DNA from: Anagrus nilaparvatae
Taxonomy: Eukaryota; Arthropoda; Insecta; Hymenoptera; Mymaridae
Direction of reading: 5' to 3'
NCBI GenBank assembly: GCA_022575985.1
Contig: JAKSXM010000007.1
Span: forward strand, 35,094,501 to 35,158,500
Length of the DNA stretch: 64,000 nucleotides
In this document: piece after piece, positions 34,439 through 46,042 of the stretch
Position numbering within the stretch: position 1 is the first letter of the stretch
How the letters are laid out: every line of letters starts with the position of its first letter
The notes under the pieces: generated by a model
Told to the model about the DNA's origin: nothing
The model's database searches: none
What the model saw: only the letters and a program-made list of their open reading frames with translations
Position numbers and translations under genes: made by a program

Positions 34439-34740
34439 AAAGCTGGTTTGAAGGAATAGTAGGACCAAATATTAAATAATCATCTAGATTTTTTGAAAAC
34501 GAGAAAACAAATAAAAATATAAAATTATATCAACAAAAGAGAAATAAAAGAAGAAACAAAAAGTACAACTGTAACAATAAAATACAGAAGTAACCATCCA
34601 GTTCTAATCAATCAAAATACTGAAGATCATCAATGACAATTTAAGCCGTTATACCACAACATTAACATCAGAGGAAACCAACAACCAGTAACAAGGTATA
34701 GGAGCACATTTCCTATCAAGATAATATTTATTTACAGTAT

Positions 34741-34947
34741 GTGGCAAAGAAAGGCCAACGCTATTATACCTGCAAATATCCTAATTGCCAAAACTGTAAA
34801 GGAAAAGTAAAAGAAAAATTTAAAATTTCAAAATACGAAATACTATCAACAAACAAGTCAAATAGCAAAGTAATAGTGACTGTAAATTATACTATCGAAT
34901 CCAACGAAGAAATCAACTCTAATCAATCAAAATCTAAAGATCTTTGA
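34741..34947 (+). CDS. small basic Cys-containing ORF in the LTR-element leader
   Basis: The open frame encodes 68 residues, rich in Lys, Asn and Ser, with a cluster YTCKYPNCQNCKGK (Cys spacing 4 and 2). I recognise no family. It sits between the primer-binding site and the gag-like ORF. Phrases following it (aaagccgttatacca) also occur at 34643-34660, so this leader contains a short internal duplication. It could be a chance frame. Confidence 0.25.
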   Translation: MAKKGQRYYTCKYPNCQNCKGKVKEKFKISKYEILSTNKSNSKVIVTVNYTIESNEEINSNQSKSKDL

Positions 34948-35140
34948 AAGTATTTAAAGCCGTTATACCACACAATACCATTTAAAGAAATCCATCTACA
35001 TCTTCGACCAAGCAGTTTCTGGAAAAATTTTTTTTTGCCAAGCTGTTTATTACTTAGCTGATAAGCCAAGTTGATAAGCCAAGCCGTAAACCAAGCTGCC
35101 AAATCAAAGCTATCCAGTTAAGCCAATTTACTACAACATA

Positions 35141-35284
35141 ATGAACATTTGGACTATCATAGCACTTCTGTCCATTCAAGCTATTTTAAGCAGTTCACCA
35201 ACTAATTTGGACACCAATGGATGGATCGATTTTCTTCATTGTGTCTCCGATATGGCAAGTACTATTTTCATTAAAAATTTTTAA
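35141..35284 (+). CDS. 47-residue ORF with a signal-like N terminus
   Basis: It begins MNIWTIIALLSIQAILSSS, a hydrophobic start like a signal peptide, and ends at TAA 35284. Within it 'gatatGGCAAGTac' at 35249-35260 resembles a GC-type splice donor, and the T-rich 'tttatccctgttgattaat' region follows before the next ORF. It might be an upstream exon of the gag-like ORF, but no strong acceptor is visible. Low confidence. Confidence 0.25.
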   Translation: MNIWTIIALLSIQAILSSSPTNLDTNGWIDFLHCVSDMASTIFIKNF

Positions 35285-35349
35285 CAAACTTCCGAGACAT
35301 ATATATATATATTTTATCCCTGTTGATTAATATATAAACATATTTTATA

Positions 35350-35898
35350 ATGACTCCTTTAACACAGTTTCCCGACGAAACAATATCCGAGTTTGCATCT
35401 CGCGTTCGTTTTTTTGGAGATCATTTATTAAAACAACCGGACCCCCCCTGGAGTCTTAGTTATTGGAAACAATTAGCAGAGCCAAGGGTTGTTACCTGGT
35501 TCATGGAAGGCCTTGACAGGCCAGAAAAGTACGTAGCTTCAACCTTTCCAACTCCCACTAATTGGACGGAAGTTATGACGCTAGTAAGTAAGATCGAGAA
35601 ATTGTGCGGTGTTCATGTTGATTCACCGGATATAAAGTATACCGAAGTACCTTTACGTTCCATAAGCCCTGTAATAAAAGAATACCCTACAAATATCAAT
35701 ATAATTACCGACATCAAAAATACCGAGATAACCACCCAAAATAAAAAAACGAAACTACCTAAGCCAAAAAGTATAACAACAACCTTAATAGCTAGGAAAA
35801 CTAATCCTCCTCCCGTAACAAACGGAATAATAAATTTATTTAATTCGTTTAGACCCCCTTTGCGGCCACCTAGGGCCCCACCTTGGTCAAAAATTTAA
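35350..35898 (+). CDS. gag-like protein of the LTR element
   Basis: 182 residues, uninterrupted. The first 95 resemble the helical core of Ty3/gypsy Gag (retrotrans_gag type). 'PDETISEFASRVRFF' corresponds to the E-S---Y--R-- motif, 'WFMEGLDRPEKYVAS' to the F--GL motif, and 'NWTEVMTLVSKIEKL' to the helix that normally ends the domain. It would form the particle that packages the RNA. The tail is basic and proline-rich (RPPLRPPRAPPW at the end), with no CCHC zinc knuckle. The start ATG lies just after an A/T run. It is short for a gag, and no pol follows; the ORF is followed directly by AT-rich DNA and tandem arrays. Family assignment is by pattern only. Confidence 0.55.
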   Translation: MTPLTQFPDETISEFASRVRFFGDHLLKQPDPPWSLSYWKQLAEPRVVTWFMEGLDRPEKYVASTFPTPTNWTEVMTLVSKIEKLCGVHVDSPDIKYTEVPLRSISPVIKEYPTNINIITDIKNTEITTQNKKTKLPKPKSITTTLIARKTNPPPVTNGIINLFNSFRPPLRPPRAPPWSKI

Positions 35899-36106
35899 TA
35901 GGATCGACCCATTTTACTATCTACTGGAAAAAGTAGTAAATTAATAACACTTCTTAATAGACTTAATTCAATTAATAATCTTATTAGTTATAATTCTTTT
36001 TAAAATTTTTATAAAACAAAAAAAAATAACATAAAATAAAAATATATAAATATATCTAGCTATATTTTTTATCTAATACTTCAAATTATTAATCAATCCT
36101 CCGGAT
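35899..36106. other. AT-rich interior of the LTR element
   Basis: No gene seen. A run of aataataa-type sequence separates the gag-like ORF from the first array. Confidence 0.4.
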
Positions 36107-36893
36107 TTGAACCTAATTGAATTAGAAAAACCGTATATCCGGAAAACCGTACATCCTAAAAGTCATTTTTTTTTATATTTTAACCCCACATCCGAAAAAC
36201 TGCACATCCCAAAATTCATTTTTTATATTTTAACCGCACATCCGAAAATATATTTTAACTGCACATCCAGTATTCATTTTTTAATACATAAAATAAAAAA
36301 ACCGTACATCCGTAAAACATTTTTAGATATCCGTGAAATATTTTTATTAGACATCCGTGAAATATTTTTACTAGACATCCGTAAAACATTTTGCTAGACA
36401 TCCGTAAAACATTTTTGCTAAACATCCGTAAAATATTTTTGATAGACATCCGTGAAATATTTTTGCTAGACATCCGTAAAACATTTTTGCTAGACATCCG
36501 TAAAATATTTTTGCTAGACATCCGTGAAATATTTTTGCTAGACATCCGTAAAATATTTTTGCTAAACATCCGTAAAATATTTTTGCTAGACATCCGTGAA
36601 ATATTTTTGCTAGACATCCGTAAAACATTTTTGCTAGACATCCGTAAAATATTTTTGCTAGACATCCGTAAAACATTTTGCTAGACATCCGTAAAACATT
36701 TTTGCTAAACATCCGTAAAATATTTTTGCTAGACATCCGTGAAATATTTTTGCTAGACATCCGTAAAATATTTTTGCTAAACATCCGTAAAATATTTTTG
36801 CTAGACATCCGTGAAATATTTTTACCAGACATCCGTAAAACATTTTACTAGACATCCGCAAAATATTTTTACTAGACATCCGTAAAATATTTT
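36107..36893. repeat. 24-bp minisatellite (gacatccgtaaaatatttttgcta), about 24 copies
   Basis: 36107-36300 holds longer, diverged forms with 'gcacatccgaaaa' cores. From about 36300 to 36893 the units are regular at 24 bp, with two frequent changes: gtaaaat versus gtgaaat, and gcta versus act. Because 24 is a multiple of three, long open frames arise on both strands; they are artefacts. Confidence 0.9.
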
Positions 36894-38570
36894 TTATTTT
36901 TTTCTTTTCATATTTCAAAACTTTTCTCGCGATAACTAAAACTACTATACCTGTAAATCCAGGCAAAATAAACTATATTATATCCAAATTATTTAAATTT
37001 TATGTTCCAAAAATTAACTTAAATTTTCCATACAAATGATAAAATAAATGATAAATTATTACTTAAAAACTATAAAAATTGATGAATTTTTACGATTCAA
37101 AAATAAATCTAATTTTTTCATATTAATCAACAAAGTCATTTAAAATAAACCGTATTATATTCATATTTTGAAAATACTATCAATTTTAATCCTTTAAATT
37201 ATAAATTATTACTTATAATTATATTATTACTTTTAATAAATTATTAAAAATCATACGAATTGACAAATCATACAAATAAATAATAATATTATAACAAAAT
37301 ACAAAAATAGAATCCAATTTACTTACAATGGACCTACAACCCTCATAATTAACCCTCATAATTTATACCCTAAGTCAAATCTAAAATATAACTACTAAGT
37401 ATTTTTTTTCTATATCAGAGCATATATAAACCACCAAACACACATATTTAATTTGTCTTTTATTATTTTTTTTGTACAGTCTTAATCATAACTTTTCATA
37501 TATTCAAAATTAATGTTTTTTTTTATTTTATCTTATGTTCCTTTTTTGTTAAATATGGTAATAAAGTTACGTTAAATTCAAATTCATTGAAAAGTCTTTA
37601 TATAGTTTTCGCTGTAATAATAACTATACCCATGTTATTTACAATAATAATAATAATAATAATGAAATAATAAATAATAAATAATAAATAATAAATAATA
37701 AATAATAAATAATAAATAATAAATAATTAATAATAGTATATAAGTATAAAATACATGGAGAAAAAGATACAAAAATAACGAACAATAAAATGACGAAAAT
37801 TATGTAAAGATTGAAACAACTTAACATTAAAATACAAACTTTCAAATGTTGTGAAAAATATTATTAATAACAAACAAAAGAAAACTACAAAAAGGAAATA
37901 TTTTGAACACAATTTTTATCCTGCAGATTTTTACCCTCCATAATTATTCCACTAAAATTTATTGCTAAGGTGAGCTACTAATATCTTTTTATTGGGTGTT
38001 AAATATTTAAGTTTATATCCCTTTTACAAGGAATGGAATTTGGCCCTTAGTAGAAGTAAACGTAATTAACTGATTTTATTTTACCTTTCTTATATTATTC
38101 TATGAATACAAAAAAAAAAAAAAAAAAAAAAAAATAATTGACAAACGATATAAATAAACAAATACAAAAATATAATTTATTTTTTATAAGTATGATTTGA
38201 AAAATAATACAGTGTTTTTAACTATGAAAATTTTATAAAGTTCTGATAAATATAATGCATATGAACAAGTATTAACGAAGCACAATATTTTATTATACTT
38301 TTTTTACTTTTTATCTCAAAGTTTTACGTATACGCAGAAAATTTTTTATGTGTTAGTTTCAAAACATTCATTACGGTGTTAGCAGGTTAATTCAAATTTC
38401 TCTCAGACATCCCTAAATATCTGTGAAAAACCAGTGGAAAACACAGATTGACTTACAAATTTAAATAAATTTTTTTCTTCCACATGCAAGTTCTATAAAA
38501 ATATTTTAAATATTTACATAATTTTAGGTTCAAAACTATACTCAGATTATGATCATTTAAAACTATTTTC
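36894..38570. other. AT-rich interior of the LTR element
   Basis: Contains a taaataa microsatellite at about 37646-37735 and a poly(A) run of about 25 at 38108-38134. Short frames on the - strand (37639-37912) are the microsatellite. No gene is recognised. Confidence 0.5.
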
Positions 38571-38588
38571 ACATATATATATATACTA

Positions 38589-38619
38589 GGGGGCTCCGCC
38601 CCCTGCGCGCTACGCGCGC
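38589..38619. other. two adjacent GC-rich hairpins
   Basis: GGGGGC-TCC-GCCCCC (38589-38603) and GCGCGC-TAC-GCGCGC (38605-38619), just after 'atatacta'. On the - strand the series reads hairpin, hairpin, then CCTAG followed by T, which recalls Helitron 3' ends (hairpin plus CTAG). No Helitron protein is present. I record the structure as seen and the Helitron idea as a guess. Confidence 0.6.
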
Positions 38620-38874
38620 CAACCCCCGCAGAGTGATTGAAGTATTGCGATAGTATATTTTTATAATCACTTGTAAGGCGTACCACAGTGTAGTAAAAAA
38701 AAAAAGTGGCCAAAAATCGGCTTCAAAAATCGGTATTAAAGTATGCACATAAATGATAAATAAACCTAAAAAAAGTGTATTAGTATAATTTTAGATGGTT
38801 GTATGTAGTATAAAGAGGTGTTAGTCAACATTTTCAATTTAGTCAAAAAATGAAAAATTTGATTTTTCTGACCA

Positions 38875-41439
38875 CAAAAGGTCCATTGGCACAAAAGGTC
38901 CATTTTGGCACAAAAGGTCCATTGGCACAAAAGGTCCGTTTTGGCACAAAAGGTCCATTGGCACAAAAGGTCCATTGGCACAAAAGGTCCATTTTGGCAC
39001 AAAAGGTCCATTTTGGCACAAAAGGTCCATTGGCTTAAAAGGTCCATTTTGGCACAAAAGGTCCATTGGCACAAAAGGTCCATTGGCACAAAAGGTCCAT
39101 TTTGGCACAAAAGGTCCATTGGCACAAAAGGTCCATTTTGGCACAAAAGGTCCATTTTGGCACAAAAGGTCCATTTTGGCACAAAAGGTCCATTGGCACA
39201 AAAGGTCCATTGGCACAAAAGGTCCATTTTGGCACAAAAGGTCCATTGGCACAAAAGGTCCGTTTTGGCACAAAAGGTCCATTGGCACAAAAGGTCCATT
39301 GGCACAAAAGGTCCATTGGCACAAAAGGTCCATTTTGGCACAAAAGGTCCATTGGCACAAAAGGTCCATTGGCACAAAAGGTCCATTTTGGCACAAAAGG
39401 TCCATTGGCACAAAAGGTCCATTTTGGCACAAAAGGTCCATTGGCACAAAAGGTCCATTGGCACAAAAGGTCCATTTTGGCACAAAAGGTCCATTTTGGC
39501 ACAAAAGGTCCATTGGCACAAAAGGTCCATTTTGGCACAAAAGGTCCATTGGCACAAAAGGTCCGTTTTGGCACAAAAGGTCCATTGGCACAAAAGGTCC
39601 ATTGGCACAAAAGGTCCATTTTGGCACAAAAGGTCCATTTTGGCACAAAAGGTCCATTGGCACAAAAGGTCCATTTTGGCACAAAAGGTCCATTGGCACA
39701 AAAGGTCCATTTTGGCACAAAAGGTCCATTGGCACAAAAGGTCCATTTTGGCACAAAAGGTCCATTGGCACAAAAGGTCCATTGGCACAAAAGGTCCATT
39801 GGCACAAAAGGTCCATTGGCACAAAAGGTCCATTTTGGCACAAAAGGTCCATTTTGGCACAAAAGGTCCATTGGCACAAAAGGTCCATTGGCACAAAAGG
39901 TCCATTTTGGCACAAAAGGTCCATTGGCACAAAAGGTCCGTTTTGGCACAAAAGGTCCATTGGCACAAAAGGTCCATTGGCACAAAAGGTCCATTGGCAC
40001 AAAAGGTCCATTTTGGCACAAAAGGTCCATTGGCACAAAAGGTCCATTGGCACAAAAGGTCCATTGGCACAAAAGGTCCATTTTGGCACAAAAGGTCCAT
40101 TGGCACAAAAGGTCCATTTTGGCACAAAAGGTCCATTTTGGCACAAAAGGTCCATTGGCACAAAAGGTCCATTGGCACAAAAGGTCCATTTTGGCACAAA
40201 AGGTCCATTTTGGCACAAAAGGTCCATTGGCACAAAAGGTCCATTTTGGCACAAAAGGTCCATTGGCACAAAAGGTCCATTTTGGCACAAAAGGTCCATT
40301 GGCACAAAAGGTCCATTGGCACAAAAGGTCCATTAGCACAAAAGGTCCATTTTGGCACAAAAGGTCCATTTTGGCACAAAAGGTCCATTGGCACAAAAGG
40401 TCCATTGGCACAAAAGGTCCGTTTTGGCACAAAAGGTCCATTGGCACAAAAGGTCCATTGGCACAAAAGGTCCATTTTGGCACAAAAGGTCCATTGGCAC
40501 AAAAGGTCCATTTTGGCACAAAAGGTCCATTGGCACAAAAGGTCCATTGGCACAAAAGGTCCATTGGCACAAAAGGTCCATTTTGGCACAAAAGGTCCAT
40601 TTTGGCACAAAAGGTCCATTGGCACAAAAGGTCCATTTTGGCACAAAAGGTCCATTGGCACAAAAGGTCCGTTTTGGCACAAAAGGTCCATTGGCACAAA
40701 AGATCCATTTTGGCACAAAAGGTCCATTTTGGCACAAAAGGTCCATTGGCACAAAAGGTCCATTTTGGCACAAAAGGTCCATTGGCACAAAAGGTCCATT
40801 TTGGCACAAAAGGTCCATTGGCACAAAAGGTCCATTTTGGCACAAAAGGTCCATTGGCACAAAAGGTCCATTGGCACAAAAGGTCCATTTTGGCACAAAA
40901 GGTCCATTTTGGCACAAAAGGTCCATTGGCACAAAAGGTCCATTTTGGCACAAAAGGTCCATTTTGGCACAAAAGGTCCATTTTGGCACAAAAGGTCCAT
41001 TGGCACAAAAGGTCCATTGGCACAAAAGGTCCATTTGGGCACAAAAGGTCCATTGGCACAAAAGGTCCGTTTTGGCACAAAAGGTCCATTGGCACAAAAG
41101 GTCCATTGGCACAAAAGGTCCATTGGCACAAAAGGTCCATTTTGGCACAAAAGGTCCATTGGCACAAAAGGTCCATTGGCACAAAAGGTCCATTGGCACA
41201 AAAGGTCCATTTTGGCACAAAAGGTCCATTGGCACAAAAGGTCCATTTTGGCACAAAAGGTCCATTTTGGCACAAAAGGTCCATTGGCACAAAAGGTCCA
41301 TTTTGGCACAAAAGGTCCATTTTGGCACAAAAGGTCCATTTTGGCACAAAAGGTCCATTGGCACAAAAGGTCCATTTTGGCACAAAAGGTCCATTGGCAC
41401 AAAAGGTCCATTTTGGCACAAAAGGTCCATTGGCACAAA
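38875..41439. repeat. 2.6-kb minisatellite made of two unit types (17 and 19 bp), about 140 units
   Basis: Units are GGTCCATTGGCACAAAA (17 bp) and GGTCCATTTTGGCACAAAA (19 bp), mixed in irregular order. Rare variants mark positions: ggtccgtttt at about 38936, 39249, 39561, 39937, 40418, 40668 and 41065; single changes such as ggcttaaaa (39033) and agatcc (40702). The first marker intervals are about 312 bp, showing a higher-order unit. Five or more long open frames (up to 893 codons) cover it on both strands only because stops are absent from the unit in most frames; they are not genes. Confidence 0.97.
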
Positions 41440-41495
41440 GGGCTCATGCGACAGCGGCGGCAGCGGCGGCAGCGGCGGCAGCGGCGGCGGCGGTT
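41440..41495. repeat. GC-rich (ggcagc)n / (cgg)n tract
   Basis: Directly after the 17/19-bp array. Several ggcagc units end in cggcggcggcgg. It is by far the most GC-rich sequence in the window apart from the hairpins at 38.6 kb. Confidence 0.85.
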
Positions 41496-43505
41496 ATAAC
41501 TTTATAATATATAGAGATATTTGAAATTTCTTATACTAACCATACATATATCTATATTTACCATAAACCAACTATATATATACCTAATAAATAACTATTA
41601 TTAGTTTAAAAATAATACTTAAGCATCTAATCATAAATGTAATCTAAATATATCCTAATATAAATCACTCTAGACTTAACTAATATGTAATCTTTTATCG
41701 TGCCCTTGTAGAAATTTACAAAAAGACCACCCATGACAGCCAAATTAATCTAAATAAATATTTTACAGAGTTTTTTTTTGTAAATTAGGATTTTGCAAAA
41801 AGCTGCCTGGAATTCTCTGAATATGTGGATAAATCAAATATAAAAGATATAATATTGATAAATCAATCATAAACTACTATTAACTCATCGGGAAATATAT
41901 GCATACGTATATGCGTGCAAGTTTTTTCCCTTTCTTCATAAATTTATATTTTAAAACACAACTTCCATTTTTCGAATAACCTGGGAGAAAAACAATAATA
42001 AGAATCATAAGTTCAAATATTACTTTCAATTAATATACAAAAAAAAAATTTTTTTTTGCAAATATGCGGTTGTGCCTTTGAGACCACAATGACACGATTT
42101 TCACAAAAACTAATTACAAACACTTAAATAACAGTAACTCTGTAAAATCACACGGGACGAGTAAAGGCTCAAATTATATAAATTTATATACTTTTAGGAT
42201 ACCATCAATCCTAACTATCGCACATTCATATAATACCTCAGAAAACATCTAAGTTCTTTAAGAACATAGATCAAGAATATCGCTAAAAATATGTGTAATA
42301 AAATATATGCGGATATTCGCATATAAAAATAAATATCAGGTGCTAAATATTTTTTCACCTATGGTAAATATTATCCAATAATCGGATAAATAAATATATA
42401 TTGGCATTCCAGAATAAACCTAACAAAAAAAAAATTGTTCTGAGAGCTTATAAACAGACGAGAACAGTACTAACGAATAACCTAAATCCAAACTAATATT
42501 AGCCTTAATCCAAATGTCAATTTAATAGCCGAAGAAAAATTATAAAATTTTCTTTGAGAATTACCATAAACAAAGCAAAACAACATCTCACGCTTTACAA
42601 AATACACATATTACGATTAACCTTTTGGTTAACAAAACAGGACAACGTTTACATCAGGTACTTGAATAGTGCAGAAAATTATAAGATTTATACTAAAATA
42701 ATTTTGACCTCCTCTGACCTCACTGATTTGCAGATGTTGCGCAAATTTCCAAAATCTATAAATTTTACCAGTGTCATTTGGGTACCGGTCATACTCTCAT
42801 ATATAAATTATGATAAAATAAGAATAAAATAATTAAATAATAACCTTGGTTTCTCGATAAACGTAAGTAAGTCATAAAAGCAAAAACGAAAAGAAAATCA
42901 AGATTAGGGACTGAATAAGCATAAATATATGTATGTATATTCACAAGCATAATTGTCAGTTACTAAGACATACTTACCTATAATATAAAATCTCACTATA
43001 AAAACAAACGATGATAAAACCTGCAAAATTTTTCTTTTCATTATCTCGATACTCGGCAACGCTGTAAACTATACCTCATATTCAGCCCAGTATGCTTACC
43101 GTATATATATATATTATATACATGCAAAAGCAAACGTATCTAACGTCAACATATGTACGCGCATGTGTGTATTTAAAATTTCTATTCTTAATTCAAAAAC
43201 GATGTCTTTAATACATATTTAATACAAATATGCTTATTTTTTTATATTTTAATTCATTTTTTATAATTTAATTCACTATTAAAAATTTTTTTTTTCACTA
43301 TTGATGGAGTTTTTTATTATTTTCCATGCAATTTTTCAAAATTTTTTCAAAATAAATAGATAAATTTAAAATCACGTCTAAGAACTAAAACATTTAAATC
43401 AAAAATTGTAATTTAGATATTAACATAATTAACCGTAAAATCATATAAACTCTACGTTTAACATATATATCTTTTACTTTACATCTCAAAATTACAAATA
43501 TTTAC
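41496..43505. other. AT-rich interior of the LTR element
   Basis: No recognisable gene. A 92-codon frame (42554-42832) matches nothing known and is AT-rich. Short hexamer-like tatata runs occur near 43100. Confidence 0.45.
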
Positions 43506-43905
43506 TTTTAATATGCATATTTACTCCTTCCCGCTATTATATAAAAATTTACCAATCCCGCTAAATTATAAAATTTACTCCTTCCCGCTGATATATAAAA
43601 ATTACTCCTTCCCGCTATCATATAAAAATTCAACAAAACCGCTAAAATATAAAAATTACTCCTTCCCGCTGACATACAAAAATTTACCAAACCCGCTAAA
43701 ATTATAAAAATTACTCCTTACCGCTGATATATAAAAATTACTCCTTCCCGCTAAAATTATAAAAATTACTCCTTCCCACTGATATATATAAAAATTACTC
43801 CTTCCCGCTATTATATAAAAATTTACCAATCCCGCTAAAATTATAAAATTACTCCTTCCCGCTATCATATAAAAATTCATCAATCCCGCTAAAGTATAAA
43901 AACTA
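43506..43905. repeat. minisatellite with 'actccttcccgct' core, about 14 units of 24-30 bp
   Basis: Units alternate between 'actccttcccgctgatatataaaaatt' and 'accaa-cccgctaaaattataaaaatt' kinds. Open frames on both strands through it (43508-43883) are artefacts of the repeat. Confidence 0.85.
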
Positions 43906-44019
43906 CAAGAAATTAAACGAAAACTAATTAATAGAAATAAAATAATAACAAAATCTTACCTGCTTTTCCATAATTTATAGTTAAAACACTTTTAATAACT
44001 TAAATATAGCACACAAATC

Positions 44020-45360
44020 AGCTTTAAACCCTTTATATTATAATAATCTATTCAAAAATGATAAAATTTACCGAAATTGTATGATTTTTTTCCAATATTT
44101 TTAACAAATTCTTGTTTTATAAATTAAATTACTTCTAAATTTTATAAAATTTATCATTTTTAACCCTTTAAGTTATAATTATTCACTCAAAAATCATAAA
44201 ATTTACCGAAATTGTATGATTTTTTCCAATATTTTTAATAAATTCCTGTTTTATAAATTAAATTACATCAAAATTTTATAAAATTTACCATTTTCATCCC
44301 TTTAAATTACAATATTTCACTCAAAAATCGTATGATTTTTTTTTTGCAATATTTTTGATAAATTCTCGTTTTATAAATTAAATTATATCAAAATTTAATA
44401 AAAATTATCAAGTTTACCCCTTTAAATTATTATAATCTATTCAAAAATGATAAAATTTGCCGAAATTGTATGATTTTTTTCCAATATTTTCAATAATTTC
44501 TTGTTTTATAAATTAAATTATACTAAAATTTTATAAAATTTATTATTTTTAACGCTTTAAATTATAATATTTTATTCAAAAACCATAAAATTTGCTGAAA
44601 TTGCATGATTTTTATTAAATTAATTCAATATTTTTTCTTATCATCTGATAAATTCGCATTTTATAAATTGAATTATACAAAAATATTATAAAATTTATCA
44701 ATTGTAACCCTTTCATATTCATAAAATTCATAAAAATTGCTGAAATTGTATGATTTTAATAATCAATTCAAAAATTTTCTTAATTAATAAATTCATATTT
44801 CAAAAAAAAAATTTTTGTCATTTTTAACCCTATAAATTATAAAATTTAACTTAAAAATCATAAAAATTGCTGAATTTTTATAATTTAAAAATTAATTTAT
44901 CCTTTTTCATATCAACTGATAATTTCAAGTTACACAAGCTATATTATACACTAAAATTTTTAAAATATTGTTAATTGTAACCCTATATATTGAAAGATTT
45001 TTAACTGAAAAACCATTAAAATTGCTGAATTTTTATAATTTAAGAGTTAATTTATTTTTATTTTCCTATCAACTGATAATTTCATGATGTAAAAACAATA
45101 TTAAATCAATAACTTAAAGATATTGTTGTTTTTAACACTATTTAATTTTACGAAAATTGACAAAATTCTAGGCCAAAAATCTAGAAATTATGTAGTTTTA
45201 AAAATTTAAATTCCAATCGTTTTTTTTTATATATAATGAAAAGCAAACCAATATTAATTTCTACATTTTTTTAAACCAAAACTAACCTTGTAAAAGCAAA
45301 ATTTTAACCAAAAAAATCATAAAAATTTTTTAAATCTTAATTTTTTATTTTATACTATTT
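44020..45360. repeat. diverged AT-rich tandem repeat, about 135 bp, about 9 units
   Basis: Each unit holds 'aaccctttaaattataat', 'tcaaaaatcataaaatttgc', 'gaaattgtatgattttttcc' and 'ttttataaattaaatta'. Unit marks lie near 44026, 44161, 44298, 44417, 44551, 44706, 44827, 44979 and 45135. A further related piece is at 37010-37130. Confidence 0.7.
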
Positions 45361-46030
45361 CGAATATCACCACCTATCCCTAAGTACTCCAAGTTTTGGG
45401 TATATATTGTCTCGGGGGTTATCAAAACTAATTTATATAGATTGATTTCAGATAACAGCAGCATCAACCAATATGAAACAAACTTCTACAATAAAGATCC
45501 AAGGGAAAAACACAGAAACATGTCTTCTGAAAGATTTTAATTTTATAAAATAATTTAATATAGAAATTTTGTTTATTATAAAACTTTTTTATATATTCAC
45601 TCTCAAATTTTCTAACTAGATTTATAAAATAAATATACAAATCTTATTATACAACTAATGTTCTAATATTAATTATTTTACTTTTATTACATTCAGTTTT
45701 ATTATATATTATATCATATACAAGTACTTTTTCCATATCAATTATTTTAAAACATTTTGAATAATATTGTATTTTCTTAAATTATTTTAAGTAAAACTTA
45801 AATATTATCTTGTAATTATCCAAAGAATTTTAATATTGTAATTCAACTATTATAAGCATATTATTTTGTACTCTAACCATTGTAAACATTATTGTATTGA
45901 CACAGACAGTAGACGTCACAAAATACCAAATGAAACCCTGACCCTGAAAAAAAAAAATCAAACCTGACCCCTTTGCCGCCCCTTATCAACCCCGTCTCCC
46001 CCACCCACTCCAATCGGGACGATTGGATTT
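45361..46030. other. AT-rich 3' interior of the LTR element
   Basis: No gene. The last 80 bases (45945-46030) become C-rich ('cctgacccctttgccgcccc', then 'cgtctcccccacccactcc') before the polypurine tract. Confidence 0.4.
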
Positions 46031-46042
46031 CCGGGAGGGAGA
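46031..46042 (+). promoter_or_regulatory. polypurine tract
   Basis: CCGGGAGGGAGA lies directly before TGTTACG of the 3' LTR. GGGAGGGAGA is a typical primer for plus-strand DNA synthesis. Confidence 0.75.

Noticed and set aside
36300..36893. Possible CRISPR array
   Set aside because: The units follow one another directly, without unique spacers, and the genome is eukaryotic.
36107..36966. Several 96-153-codon frames with repeats like 'SSKNILRM' or 'LAKIFYGC'
   Set aside because: The 24-bp unit is a multiple of three and gives open frames on both strands. There is no evidence of a protein.
38453..38713. 86-codon frame containing 'GVGARSAQGAEPP'
   Set aside because: It reads through the double GC hairpin. 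The composition changes abruptly there and no family fits.
41440..41495. Trinucleotide tract as a poly-Ala/Gly coding repeat
   Set aside because: It is only open because of the preceding array, and no gene context supports it.
38766..41524. Very long open frames (up to 893 codons) on both strands
   Set aside because: They are the 17/19-bp array read through. The units lack stops in most frames and the frames exist on both strands at once.
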